Below the pieces are notes generated by a model. That model did no database searches. It had not been told where the DNA came from and worked only from the letters and a program-made list of their open reading frames with translations. A program made the translations under genes and the position numbers. Below, piece by piece: positions 8,690 to 16,617 of a stretch of 64,000 nucleotides of DNA (its first letter is position 1; each line of letters begins with the position of its first letter). The stretch covers positions 1-64,000 of IMG/VR virus record IMGVR_UViG_3300013233_000093; one strand, 5' to 3'. The DNA is from a virus.

Positions 8690-11600
8690 AATCGATCAGT
8701 ACATGGTAAAATGGGTAGCACGTAAGCGAGAGCAGATGGCAACCAAGCCATTACTCGCACACGGTGATTTGGACTTACCTGTATATACCACAATACACCA
8801 TGCGTCAGACGCAGCTAACGATTACGGCATTCGTAAATCGCATGTGCTCTTACAAGCCACTCTTCGTTACGTACGAGTCTACCATGAAATCCATGGGATG
8901 TCTGAGCACGGTAATCCCGCTAACCTAACCTACAACGTGGAGCGTACTAAATCGACGTTCTTTAAAGCACGGGGACGTACGTTTAAAAAGGTCACAGATG
9001 TCGCACGTGCCAGTAAGGACAAGAACGGGATCTTTGTGGCGGACTATTCGTTACTGCAAAACATGTTTCGTTATTCTGTTTCTAAGTATGCGGACTTGTA
9101 TGAAACGCGAAACGTCATGGATACGATATGGCGTAACGCTAATAAGTTCGGCGCACATCGCACACAGTTCATCACCTTTAAGATCCCCAAAGTCTTACCT
9201 GACTTTAACCGCATGCGCGTACTGTCAGAAGCCAAGGACGGTTTGATTGTAAGTGAAGTAAGTAAACCCATTACGTGGAACTTGATCGACTTATGGCGAC
9301 GTCTAAACGAGTTTGACTTGCCCGTATCACAAGAAGTGGCTGAGAACACCATCCTGGTCTTCCACAGCGAAGTGAAGATGGCACAGGTACGTCTGAGCGA
9401 TTTGTTTGAATGGATGGCTGACAGCGAGGCACAGACCTTAAAATCGTTTTATGCGATGTTGGTTAAAGTGCATGCTACGCGCGCGGTGACCGAAGTAGCG
9501 ACTGAAGAGGAAGACGACGATGACACGGTTACTGTGGATAAGGACCTTGATTACGAAGGAGGTAGTCAGATCTACAGCAAGGCATTAGAGATGGTGGAAG
9601 CCGGTAAGATGTCGGCTGCGCAAGCTGTGCGATTTAAGAAAATGGGCACGTCCTATAAGACCATTGAATCGTTTTCAGGCAACGGTACTCTGGAAGAAGA
9701 TCTGGATACCGATGTGGCGAGTATGGCGATGGGAAGTGATATTCCCATTATGAATAAAAAGCCCTTTATCCTAGATGACTCCATGCACTACTCGTCTATT
9801 GACGTTATGGATAAAGTCTATCGTGAGAACTACTTGCACAAACACGTGTCTCAGATGGTCGTCGGATTACAGACAGCGGGTGCTGTTGTAAAGGACATCA
9901 AGAAACAAGTACACGTAGACGCGATGAATCGTATCGAAAGATACACGGTTAAAATTGTGCCTGTGGTGGGTAAAGAATCCACACTGCACTTCCAACTGCC
10001 TGTGGTGGACGAAGACGGTGCGTTTTACGTCAGTGGAATAAAGCGCAGGTTAGATCCACAGAGAGTTGATTTGCCCATTCGTAAAGCGGGCTCAGATAAA
10101 GTCGCACTCACCTCTTATGCAGGCAAGGCCTTTGTTATTAGAAGTCCTAATGCTAATGCAAACGTAAGTCGCTGGATCACCAAGTTGATTGCTAACGATG
10201 CAATGAGTGGTCCTGGTAAGAAGATTACAAACTTGGTTATGAACAACAGTCAGTTGTCTCAGGCTAAGACACCGCGATTATACAGTGCGGTCGGAATGGG
10301 GGTTGGTTCCTTTACTGCAAACGGCGTGGACTTTAGTTTCCTCTATGACGAACGTGAAGCTGTGTATGGTAAGATCGGTAAGATAGAGCGCGACGGTCTG
10401 GTGGTGTGCGGTAAACGTAAATCTGACGGCGCTTTGGTTACAATGGACGAGGGTGGTTATCTTAACATAGGAGCTACGAAGCTTGGTATGTTGCCTCAGT
10501 TTATAAACTCCGACTGGCCTACCCCTCCTGTGGAATATGCCATGTTGCAAACGTATGGCAAGAAGGTACCTTTGGCACTAGCACTTGCGTCTAAAATGGG
10601 ACTCCGTAAACTGCTTAGACTGATTAAAGCGAAATCAAGATGGTTGGATCCAGGAGTACGTTTGGACTTACAACCCGGTGAGTTTCGTATTACATTTAAA
10701 GACTCCTCTTTGATCGTAGACGGCAGTGATCCAAAGGTACGACTTATCATGGGCGGCTTTACTGCCGTTAACCGTGTGACTAAGTTGTATCGTGCTAAGG
10801 AGTTCAACAAACCCGGTATCTATGGCACTGTGCTGGAAGACCTTAAGATCGGCAGACATGTGCTGGCTGAGATTACATTGATGTATGACATGTTCGTCGA
10901 TCCCATCACTCGCGATATCTTACGTGAGATGAAAGAACCTGAAGTATTCCAAGACCTGTTGCTGCGTAGTGCAGAACTGTTAATGGACGATCAATGGGTA
11001 GACGAGATGGACACACGGTTTATGCGATCACGTGGATACGAACGCTTCGCAGGATTTGTCTATAAGCGTCTTATGGATGCAGTTCGTGAACAGCGTAAGA
11101 ATCCACAGGCTGCTAACTCGGTGATCTCTATGCCGCATCAGGCAGTGATGTCGGACATTATTTCGGACGAGTCGGTAGTTCAAGTGGAGGAGTCCAATCC
11201 CATTCATGCGCTTAAGGAACGAGAAGCCATTACCTTTTCAGGTCAAGGTGGTCGTAGTGCTCAGACCATGGTACAGAAGAGCCGTGTGTTTCACGCTAAC
11301 GACGTTGGGTTCATTTCCGAGTCTGGTCCTGATTCGGCTAAAGTGGGCATCCGGTCTCATCGTGTACCTAATGCCAAGTACAATAGTATCTTTGGCACCA
11401 CGGATCGTTTCGACTATGATAAAGACGGGGTGTCTTCTGCGTTCTCCTCTGCAGCACTGATCTCTCCCGGGGCGTCACACAACGATCCAAAGCGTATTGC
11501 GCTTGGCGATATCCAGTGGTCGTCCATGGTTAGTGCTACCGGTGCTATTATTGTACCGTTGCGTACTGGGTATGAAATGGTAATCGCGGATCGTGTAGGT

Positions 11601-12974
11601 GATCTATTTGCGGTATCTGCTAGGGAAGACGGGGTTGTGTCTGCGGTAGAGAAAGACGCGGTTATGGTTCGGTATAAATCCATAGCTCAATTTGTACCCG
11701 GCGATGTCTATAAGTCAGGCGATGTTGTGCTTGATTGTAACGTCATACGTGGTGAGAAGTACGGCAAACAAGCCACCTTTATGCAGACCGATAAAATAAC
11801 TAAGTTACCTAAAGTCTCCAGTAAAGAGTTGATTGGCGTTAAGCCACAACACGCCGCCATTGTCATTGCAACCGATGACGGATATACAGTGATCTCTAAC
11901 GCCGCTGTAGTGGCCTTGGCAAAGCAAGAGAAGCGTTCTGTGTTCCCGGTGTTTATCCTAGCACCCGCGACCATAAAACGCTTAAACGGCAAGCGTGCTA
12001 AATCTGCTAAAGACGTGTTCGATGCAGAGGCACTCGCCGGAGTTGAGATTGGTTATGAGTTAGGCGTTCGCCACGGCAAAGCGGCTGGTGCGATCATCCC
12101 GCATTCTAAAGTAACGAATCTTAAGAAGGGCGATAAGTTTGTCAAGGGCGATATACTCGCCTGGAACGAAAACTACTTTGCACGGGATTACCTTAACCCT
12201 GGAGGCGTAACGCTTAAGATGGGTGTGCTGGAAAGAACACTTCTTATCGAGACCAAAGAGACCTACGAGGATAGTTCCGCTATCTCCAGGGATCTTGGAC
12301 ATGCGTTACGCACACCCACTGCCAAGGAGAAAACAATCTTTGTTAACTTCGATCAGGTGATTCATAACTTGTTGCCTATAGGTAGTGACGTAGAGCCCTC
12401 CACTATTTTATGCGCCATTGAGGAGTCTGCCACGGCGGACGTACTGGACGATGAGGAAGGTTTGTCTGGGTTAACACGGCTTGCGGCTAGTGTGCCTAAG
12501 GCAGGGTTTAAGGGTAAGATCATGTCAATAGACATGACCTACATGGGCGACATAGCGGACATGTCGCCTTCACTTGCAGGTATTGTCAAAGCAGATGCTA
12601 AGGCACGACGTCGTAAACGTTCTGTACTGAAGGACAGTTCCATCGCACAGACTGCTGAGATTAAAGAGTCCGTGTTCTTTGGCGGGCAGCGCGTTACTGA
12701 GAATACACTGTCTATTGTAATTACAATGGATGTTGAGAACATCGCTGAGTCGGGAGACAAGATTGTCTTTGATGCGTCTCTTAAGTCTATCATATCTGAG
12801 ATGATCGAGGGCAGTGACCATACTGAGGACGGCCAGCCCATTCACGCACGCACAAGTTATCGCGGCGTCGCGGCACGTACCGTGTTATCGCCTGAGTTAT
12901 CAGGCCCAACCAACACCGCATTGTTAGAAATCACTAAGCTTGCGGCTGACGTATATTTTAAAGGGAGTAAGTAA
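8682..12974 (+). CDS. RNA polymerase beta subunit (phage multisubunit RNAP)
   Basis: 1430 aa from ATG 8682, which overlaps the stop of beta'; an in-frame ATG at 8634 lies inside the beta' gene and is less likely. About the length of cellular beta. Visible beta signatures: 'GAFYVSGIKRRLDPQRV' near residue 446 (counterpart of G.F.INGTERV); 'HANDVGFISESGPDSAKVGI' near 871 (counterpart of H.THYGR.CPIETPEGPNIGL); a KKGDKFVKGDIL barrel segment near 1145; and near 1357 'SGDKIVFDASLKS' followed by 'TEDGQPI', corresponding to the GDK..GRHGNKG and MP..EDG..VDI regions that carry the two active-site lysines. So N- and C-lobes of beta are in one chain while beta' is split. With the preceding gene and an unseen beta' C-part it should form a rifampicin-insensitive phage RNAP; by synteny (phiKZ gp178) this is the virion enzyme that would read early promoters. 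Confidence 0.92.
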   Translation: MLKIDQYMVKWVARKREQMATKPLLAHGDLDLPVYTTIHHASDAANDYGIRKSHVLLQATLRYVRVYHEIHGMSEHGNPANLTYNVERTKSTFFKARGRTFKKVTDVARASKDKNGIFVADYSLLQNMFRYSVSKYADLYETRNVMDTIWRNANKFGAHRTQFITFKIPKVLPDFNRMRVLSEAKDGLIVSEVSKPITWNLIDLWRRLNEFDLPVSQEVAENTILVFHSEVKMAQVRLSDLFEWMADSEAQTLKSFYAMLVKVHATRAVTEVATEEEDDDDTVTVDKDLDYEGGSQIYSKALEMVEAGKMSAAQAVRFKKMGTSYKTIESFSGNGTLEEDLDTDVASMAMGSDIPIMNKKPFILDDSMHYSSIDVMDKVYRENYLHKHVSQMVVGLQTAGAVVKDIKKQVHVDAMNRIERYTVKIVPVVGKESTLHFQLPVVDEDGAFYVSGIKRRLDPQRVDLPIRKAGSDKVALTSYAGKAFVIRSPNANANVSRWITKLIANDAMSGPGKKITNLVMNNSQLSQAKTPRLYSAVGMGVGSFTANGVDFSFLYDEREAVYGKIGKIERDGLVVCGKRKSDGALVTMDEGGYLNIGATKLGMLPQFINSDWPTPPVEYAMLQTYGKKVPLALALASKMGLRKLLRLIKAKSRWLDPGVRLDLQPGEFRITFKDSSLIVDGSDPKVRLIMGGFTAVNRVTKLYRAKEFNKPGIYGTVLEDLKIGRHVLAEITLMYDMFVDPITRDILREMKEPEVFQDLLLRSAELLMDDQWVDEMDTRFMRSRGYERFAGFVYKRLMDAVREQRKNPQAANSVISMPHQAVMSDIISDESVVQVEESNPIHALKEREAITFSGQGGRSAQTMVQKSRVFHANDVGFISESGPDSAKVGIRSHRVPNAKYNSIFGTTDRFDYDKDGVSSAFSSAALISPGASHNDPKRIALGDIQWSSMVSATGAIIVPLRTGYEMVIADRVGDLFAVSAREDGVVSAVEKDAVMVRYKSIAQFVPGDVYKSGDVVLDCNVIRGEKYGKQATFMQTDKITKLPKVSSKELIGVKPQHAAIVIATDDGYTVISNAAVVALAKQEKRSVFPVFILAPATIKRLNGKRAKSAKDVFDAEALAGVEIGYELGVRHGKAAGAIIPHSKVTNLKKGDKFVKGDILAWNENYFARDYLNPGGVTLKMGVLERTLLIETKETYEDSSAISRDLGHALRTPTAKEKTIFVNFDQVIHNLLPIGSDVEPSTILCAIEESATADVLDDEEGLSGLTRLAASVPKAGFKGKIMSIDMTYMGDIADMSPSLAGIVKADAKARRRKRSVLKDSSIAQTAEIKESVFFGGQRVTENTLSIVITMDVENIAESGDKIVFDASLKSIISEMIEGSDHTEDGQPIHARTSYRGVAARTVLSPELSGPTNTALLEITKLAADVYFKGSK

Positions 12975-13165
12975 TGATCGGATCTGACGATTTAGAATCA
13001 CATCGTACTGTTTCAAACGCGATTATGCTTGGCGATGCCATCATTCGCACACTGGGCTTGGACGACGGGGCGATCGGTAACGACACCATGACTGCCGAGT
13101 TGCTGGCGGACGAGTTGCATTACAAAGTAGAACGCGTCACCAGAGGCAAGCATCATGTTGAGTAA
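12974..13165 (+). CDS. Small hypothetical protein between RNAP beta and virion gene
   Basis: 63 aa. The ATG overlaps the beta stop (TAATG), with GGGAG at good spacing, and the end overlaps the next start by 11 bp, so it lies in one translationally coupled operon with beta and the following gene. Acidic and Leu/Ala-rich, with predicted helices and no cysteines. No family recognised. Its position between RNAP and morphogenesis genes suggests a virion or assembly role, but nothing in the sequence proves it. Confidence 0.7.
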   Translation: MIGSDDLESHRTVSNAIMLGDAIIRTLGLDDGAIGNDTMTAELLADELHYKVERVTRGKHHVE

Positions 13166-14606
13166 AACACAAGCAGACAACTCCGTTAACGCCGCAGAGC
13201 GCGTGACGTATTCTGGTCTACTGGCTGAACCCAAGAGCACCACGCCTCTTGAGTTTATTCGAAACCAGACTGTGGTCATCCACGACGATGTGGATAGCCG
13301 TGATGAATTAGCAGGCATTCTCATTGCGGATACAAACCGCCCTCTGGCGCTGATCGACAAAGTGTCAGCCGACGGCATTAGCGTCTACCCACACGCCAAC
13401 GCGTTACGTGAGATGGCCGGCATACACGCAAAACGTCTGGGTAATTCCTTTGCGTATGCTAAAAACACCATCGCCCCTGTTTGTAAAGCCGTTGTGAAAC
13501 GATGTGAAGAAGAGATCAACGGCGGCGTCTGGAAAGACATTAACGTTGTAACCAATGAAATCCCAAAGGTCTATCGCAGCCCTTTGTTATCCACGCTGGC
13601 ACGCAGCATTTTACGTCCAGAGACTAACTCTTCTGACACAAGTCAGTTTAAAGACATCGAAGGACTGAATGCAGTTGTCGGTGATTTGACACTGAGCATG
13701 GTGCGCGATGTAATGCATCTCGGAGTAGCTGAGTTCGATGAGCAGTTAGACGCGTTACTGGCCGTACCTGATGTTGCGGAGATTGCAAAACACCCAAGCA
13801 ATTTATTGAACGGGTATTTCAAGGACGGTGTAGATGGCTGGAATCTGTTTCATTCACACGGTGCACTGTTATCCTATTTGTTCGCTACTGGATTACTAAA
13901 CGGCAACGGCGGGTTCTTTGATAACCAAGCTGCCACTCTAGATGAAGTGGGTTTGCTAAAGACCATCGCACGCAGAGCGGGTTGGGCTATCCAACAACGA
14001 CTGGCGGTTATTGCATCAAGCGATGAGCACGGTAAGATTATCCTTAAGCGGGATAACTACAATGTCTTCGTTAATGCAAGCGCGTATAACGCATGGCTTA
14101 AAGAAGGCGGCAGTGTTGAAGGGTTGCTGGGGTATTGTTTACAGCACAGCAGTGACATGTCTACTAGCAGTGCAGACATGGCGTTGAAAACGGCACCGGA
14201 TCACTGGACACGGGTGTATAAACAACATCGCATGCGCGAAAGTGCAGTAGAACAAGTCAAGCTTAATCGCGTCATTGACAAAGTTGTCTATCGCGGCATT
14301 GTAGACGCATTGCAAGAAGAGCATGGCGCGGAAAGCGCTGTCTGTCATATCGCCATCGACAAGGCAGCCAAGCAGCTTAAGGAAACGCGTTACTACTCAG
14401 CAATGGACTTAAACAATTACGTCCTGCAGTGCGTGTGCAAGATCATGTCAAATGACAAGAACGATTCCTACGAGATCTTAATGGGCATTCGCCAGTATCT
14501 GGATGAGAATCCTGAAGGTACTATGACACAGGCTAAACGCGTGGCTGCTACTAAGCTGGTCTGTAAATGGTTGGTAAGTCAAATCGACATCAGAAAACAA
14601 GGGTAA
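13155..14606 (+). CDS. Putative virion/assembly protein (phiKZ gp177-like position)
   Basis: 483 aa; ATG 13155 with AGAGGC upstream, inside the end of the preceding small ORF. Mixed alpha/beta soluble protein without signal peptide or membrane segments, largely helical in the second half ('SADMALKTAPDHWTRVYKQHRMRE'-type charged helices, conserved-looking Cys near the end). No catalytic motif recognised. It stands between RNAP beta and the prohead protease in the same-strand operon, the region that in phiKZ holds virion proteins, so a structural or head-assembly function is the best guess; this is inference from context only. Confidence 0.8.
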   Translation: MLSKTQADNSVNAAERVTYSGLLAEPKSTTPLEFIRNQTVVIHDDVDSRDELAGILIADTNRPLALIDKVSADGISVYPHANALREMAGIHAKRLGNSFAYAKNTIAPVCKAVVKRCEEEINGGVWKDINVVTNEIPKVYRSPLLSTLARSILRPETNSSDTSQFKDIEGLNAVVGDLTLSMVRDVMHLGVAEFDEQLDALLAVPDVAEIAKHPSNLLNGYFKDGVDGWNLFHSHGALLSYLFATGLLNGNGGFFDNQAATLDEVGLLKTIARRAGWAIQQRLAVIASSDEHGKIILKRDNYNVFVNASAYNAWLKEGGSVEGLLGYCLQHSSDMSTSSADMALKTAPDHWTRVYKQHRMRESAVEQVKLNRVIDKVVYRGIVDALQEEHGAESAVCHIAIDKAAKQLKETRYYSAMDLNNYVLQCVCKIMSNDKNDSYEILMGIRQYLDENPEGTMTQAKRVAATKLVCKWLVSQIDIRKQG

Positions 14607-14612
14607 CTTATT

Positions 14613-15329
14613 ATGGACGTAGACGGTCTGGTACGTGATCCTGCCTATATACACAGCGCGTTAGTGGAAAACGGTGACTTGTTGCTGGCTAAGAAAGATT
14701 TGGTCATTCATATCCCAAAACACTGGACTGAAGGTGCGTTGGGCAGTATGGAAAGTAAGGTAAACGCCCTGGCCAACTACGGCATAATTGTGGACGGTAA
14801 GTACGCATGTAGTATCGCGTGTTGTATAATGACCTTTACCCCTGAAACCGTGAACACCATTACTGTGGACGAGTTACCTTATCTTGAGATGGTGTTTAGT
14901 GCAGGCACTCCTATACTAACGATTCCTGTTATTAAGACGGCGCCATTGCTATACGAGATCAACAACGAGTTTGATAACAAGGGTAAGAAACCTTGGTATA
15001 TGAACGAGTCCGATCTTGCACGGTTGTTTGATACAGCCGAGTATCATGCGGGCGCTGGTATTGGCGCAGATAGGGCGATCACTGAAATGATGGTGGCGTC
15101 TCGTATGCGTATGCCTGAAGATCGTGCTAAGTACTACAAGGAGGCGTATACTACTGAGAAGCAGTATGCAGAGAACCTGCCCGAGATCATTGCAGGGCGA
15201 TCTGTTGGGTACGGTGCGACTAACACAAGTGCGCGGCTATTGGGTTCTTATATGTCAGAAGGCATGACGTCTGCGTTGGTTAACCCGACTGAGAAGCTGG
15301 AGAAAGTAGAGGCCTTACTAATTAAATAG
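14613..15329 (+). CDS. Putative virion/assembly protein (phiKZ gp176-like position)
   Basis: 238 aa; starts 6 bp after the previous gene with AAGGG upstream of ATG 14613. Visible features: 'LVIHIPKHWTEGALG' near the N-terminus, a 'PLLYEINNEFDNKGKKPWYM' stretch in the middle, and Arg/Met-rich helices toward the C-terminus. No signal peptide or transmembrane segment. Function not recognised. It sits directly before the prohead protease in the operon and may be a structural or scaffold partner, by position only. Confidence 0.8.
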   Translation: MDVDGLVRDPAYIHSALVENGDLLLAKKDLVIHIPKHWTEGALGSMESKVNALANYGIIVDGKYACSIACCIMTFTPETVNTITVDELPYLEMVFSAGTPILTIPVIKTAPLLYEINNEFDNKGKKPWYMNESDLARLFDTAEYHAGAGIGADRAITEMMVASRMRMPEDRAKYYKEAYTTEKQYAENLPEIIAGRSVGYGATNTSARLLGSYMSEGMTSALVNPTEKLEKVEALLIK

Positions 15330-15340
15330 GAGATGGTGGC

Positions 15341-16123
15341 GTGAATAACGTTGAGCCAGTGGTGTATAAATGCCTTGCTATCCACGACGATGCAAAGCAG
15401 GGTAAGCTTAAGAAAGACAGTAACGGTTATCGATCCATTGTGTTAGGTGCCTTTGACATCGGATCACGTGACGGTGAAGTGTATCGACTTAACAAAGTCG
15501 TGCGTGACGCATTTGAATCCAGTCACTCCATGCAACGGGCTATCAATAACGGTCAGCTGTATGGGGAGCAGGGACATCCTACTATGGAGCCTGGCATGAC
15601 CATGGAGGGTTTCCTAAGTCGTGTGGTGACCATCCGTGAATCCGAGCATGCGTTGAAGATAGCAGAAGCCAAGTTGGTGCCTGCTAAAGATGAAAACGGT
15701 AAGCCGTTTATCTTGACGATGGGTCGTGTCCGTGGTGCAGGTAAATACATGGAAGGCGTAGAAGCCGACTTTGATGACCCCGAAACCAACAGTGCGGTGA
15801 GTATCCGGACTTTGACTAAAATGCCACGGTATCGCGACGGTTACATGATGCGCGATGTGACTGAGTTGGTCACGTGGGATAAGGTCGGTGAACAAGCTGC
15901 AGTGCATGCTGATAAGTATCATAGTGTGGGCATGCAGTCTCTTGGTACTGATGTGGTGTTTGACCCTAATCAAATGTCCCGTGATAACTTTGAAGTGTTA
16001 AAGGTGGACGACGTTGTGGGCATGCAGTCTGGACATAGCGATGTTAGTCGTGTGCTTACTGAGTTAGGATGGGTGCACCTAGTCCGTCCAAAGGTTTTAT
16101 CTACGCAGCAGTTTGAGCTATAG
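15341..16123 (+). CDS. Prohead (head maturation) protease
   Basis: 260 aa, GTG start at 15341 with AGGAG upstream. The signature 'GQLYGEQGHP' (residues 71-80) matches the 'L.GE..HP' motif of T4 gp21-type prohead serine proteases and gives H79 as the catalytic histidine. 'NSAVSIRTL' (residues 150-158) corresponds to the segment with the nucleophile, probably S154. It would cleave scaffold, inner-head and capsid proteins during capsid maturation. Last gene of the RNAP-morphogenesis operon; a strong palindrome follows at 16131-16160. phiKZ gp175 is the equivalent protease in equivalent position. Exact catalytic residues are inferred from motif position. Confidence 0.87.
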   Translation: MNNVEPVVYKCLAIHDDAKQGKLKKDSNGYRSIVLGAFDIGSRDGEVYRLNKVVRDAFESSHSMQRAINNGQLYGEQGHPTMEPGMTMEGFLSRVVTIRESEHALKIAEAKLVPAKDENGKPFILTMGRVRGAGKYMEGVEADFDDPETNSAVSIRTLTKMPRYRDGYMMRDVTELVTWDKVGEQAAVHADKYHSVGMQSLGTDVVFDPNQMSRDNFEVLKVDDVVGMQSGHSDVSRVLTELGWVHLVRPKVLSTQQFEL

Positions 16124-16130
16124 TGCATAA

Positions 16131-16160
16131 GACATACAAGTCCGATTGGACTTGTATGTC
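16131..16160 (+). terminator. Stem-loop after protease gene
   Basis: Perfect 13-bp inverted repeat GACATACAAGTCC / GGACTTGTATGTC with a GATT loop, 7 bp after the protease stop. No long U-tract follows, so it may act as an mRNA 3'-end stabiliser as well as a terminator. Confidence 0.7.
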
Positions 16161-16189
16161 ACTTTGCTGTGTTCGCCGTTTATTACTGT

Positions 16190-16267
16190 CTATATTACTT
16201 TAGTGATACTTAGGTAATAATACTTAGGTACGTTTGTTATAAACTATTAGATCTCTAATATGAGATC
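16190..16267 (+). promoter_or_regulatory. Variant early promoter plus GATCTC leader hairpin
   Basis: CTATATTACTTTAGTGATACT at about 16190 aligns with the repeated CTATATCACTATTATGATACT element; here the core is exactly TATATTAC, the motif I recall for phiKZ early promoters. The block GATACTTAGGTAATAATACTTA that follows is shared with 34655-34678. The leader ends in a stem GATCTC-TAATAT-GAGATC (16250-16267) right before the AAAGGA ribosome site of the next gene. Confidence 0.65.
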
Positions 16268-16281
16268 AAAGGATAAAGATT

Positions 16282-16512
16282 ATGCTTAAAATGATTTCAC
16301 TGTTTATTCACATCCTGCTTCGTTCGAGTGCACTGGTGGTTGCCAGGGCGGAAAAGAACTCTCTATGGTATCTCTACGTACCCGTCTTATGGACATTGAA
16401 TTTGTCCTGTATGCCCCTGACAGTCATGCTGTTCATGGTAGCGGATTACACATTCAAGCGCCACGGAGAAGACTTCTCCTCCTTCACAAAGGAGCATTAT
16501 CCTAACCTCTAA
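16282..16512 (+). CDS. Small membrane protein
   Basis: 76 aa; ATG 16282 with AAAGGA upstream. Two hydrophobic stretches: residues ~4-20 (ISLFIHILLRSSALVVA) and ~29-51 (WYLYVPVLWTLNLSCMPLTVMLFM), then a charged C-terminus. No family recognised. It has its own promoter-like leader and its own terminator (16521-16552), so it is an independent unit, probably early. An inner-membrane location is likely; holin-like or host-interfering roles cannot be told apart. Confidence 0.75.
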   Translation: MLKMISLFIHILLRSSALVVARAEKNSLWYLYVPVLWTLNLSCMPLTVMLFMVADYTFKRHGEDFSSFTKEHYPNL

Positions 16513-16520
16513 ACATATTC

Positions 16521-16575
16521 TCTATCACACAAGCATAAGCTTGTGTGATAGAGCTTACTTATTTTTTATTTTTTA
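16521..16575 (+). terminator. Terminator hairpin with T-rich tail
   Basis: 14-bp perfect stem TCTATCACACAAGC / GCTTGTGTGATAGA with loop ATAA (16521-16552), then a T-rich tail ATTTTTTATTTTTTA at 16560-16575, just after the stop of the small membrane protein. Confidence 0.85.
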
Positions 16576-16617
16576 CCCAAGCTACGATTACATAGACCAA
16601 CTAACGGAAGCACGATT

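Noticed and set aside
8634-8700. Possible frameshift fusing beta' N-part and beta into one protein
   Set aside because: beta' ends with a normal stop at 8687-8689 and beta has its own ATG at 8682; bacterial-type homology begins afresh in the second frame, so these are two overlapping genes.
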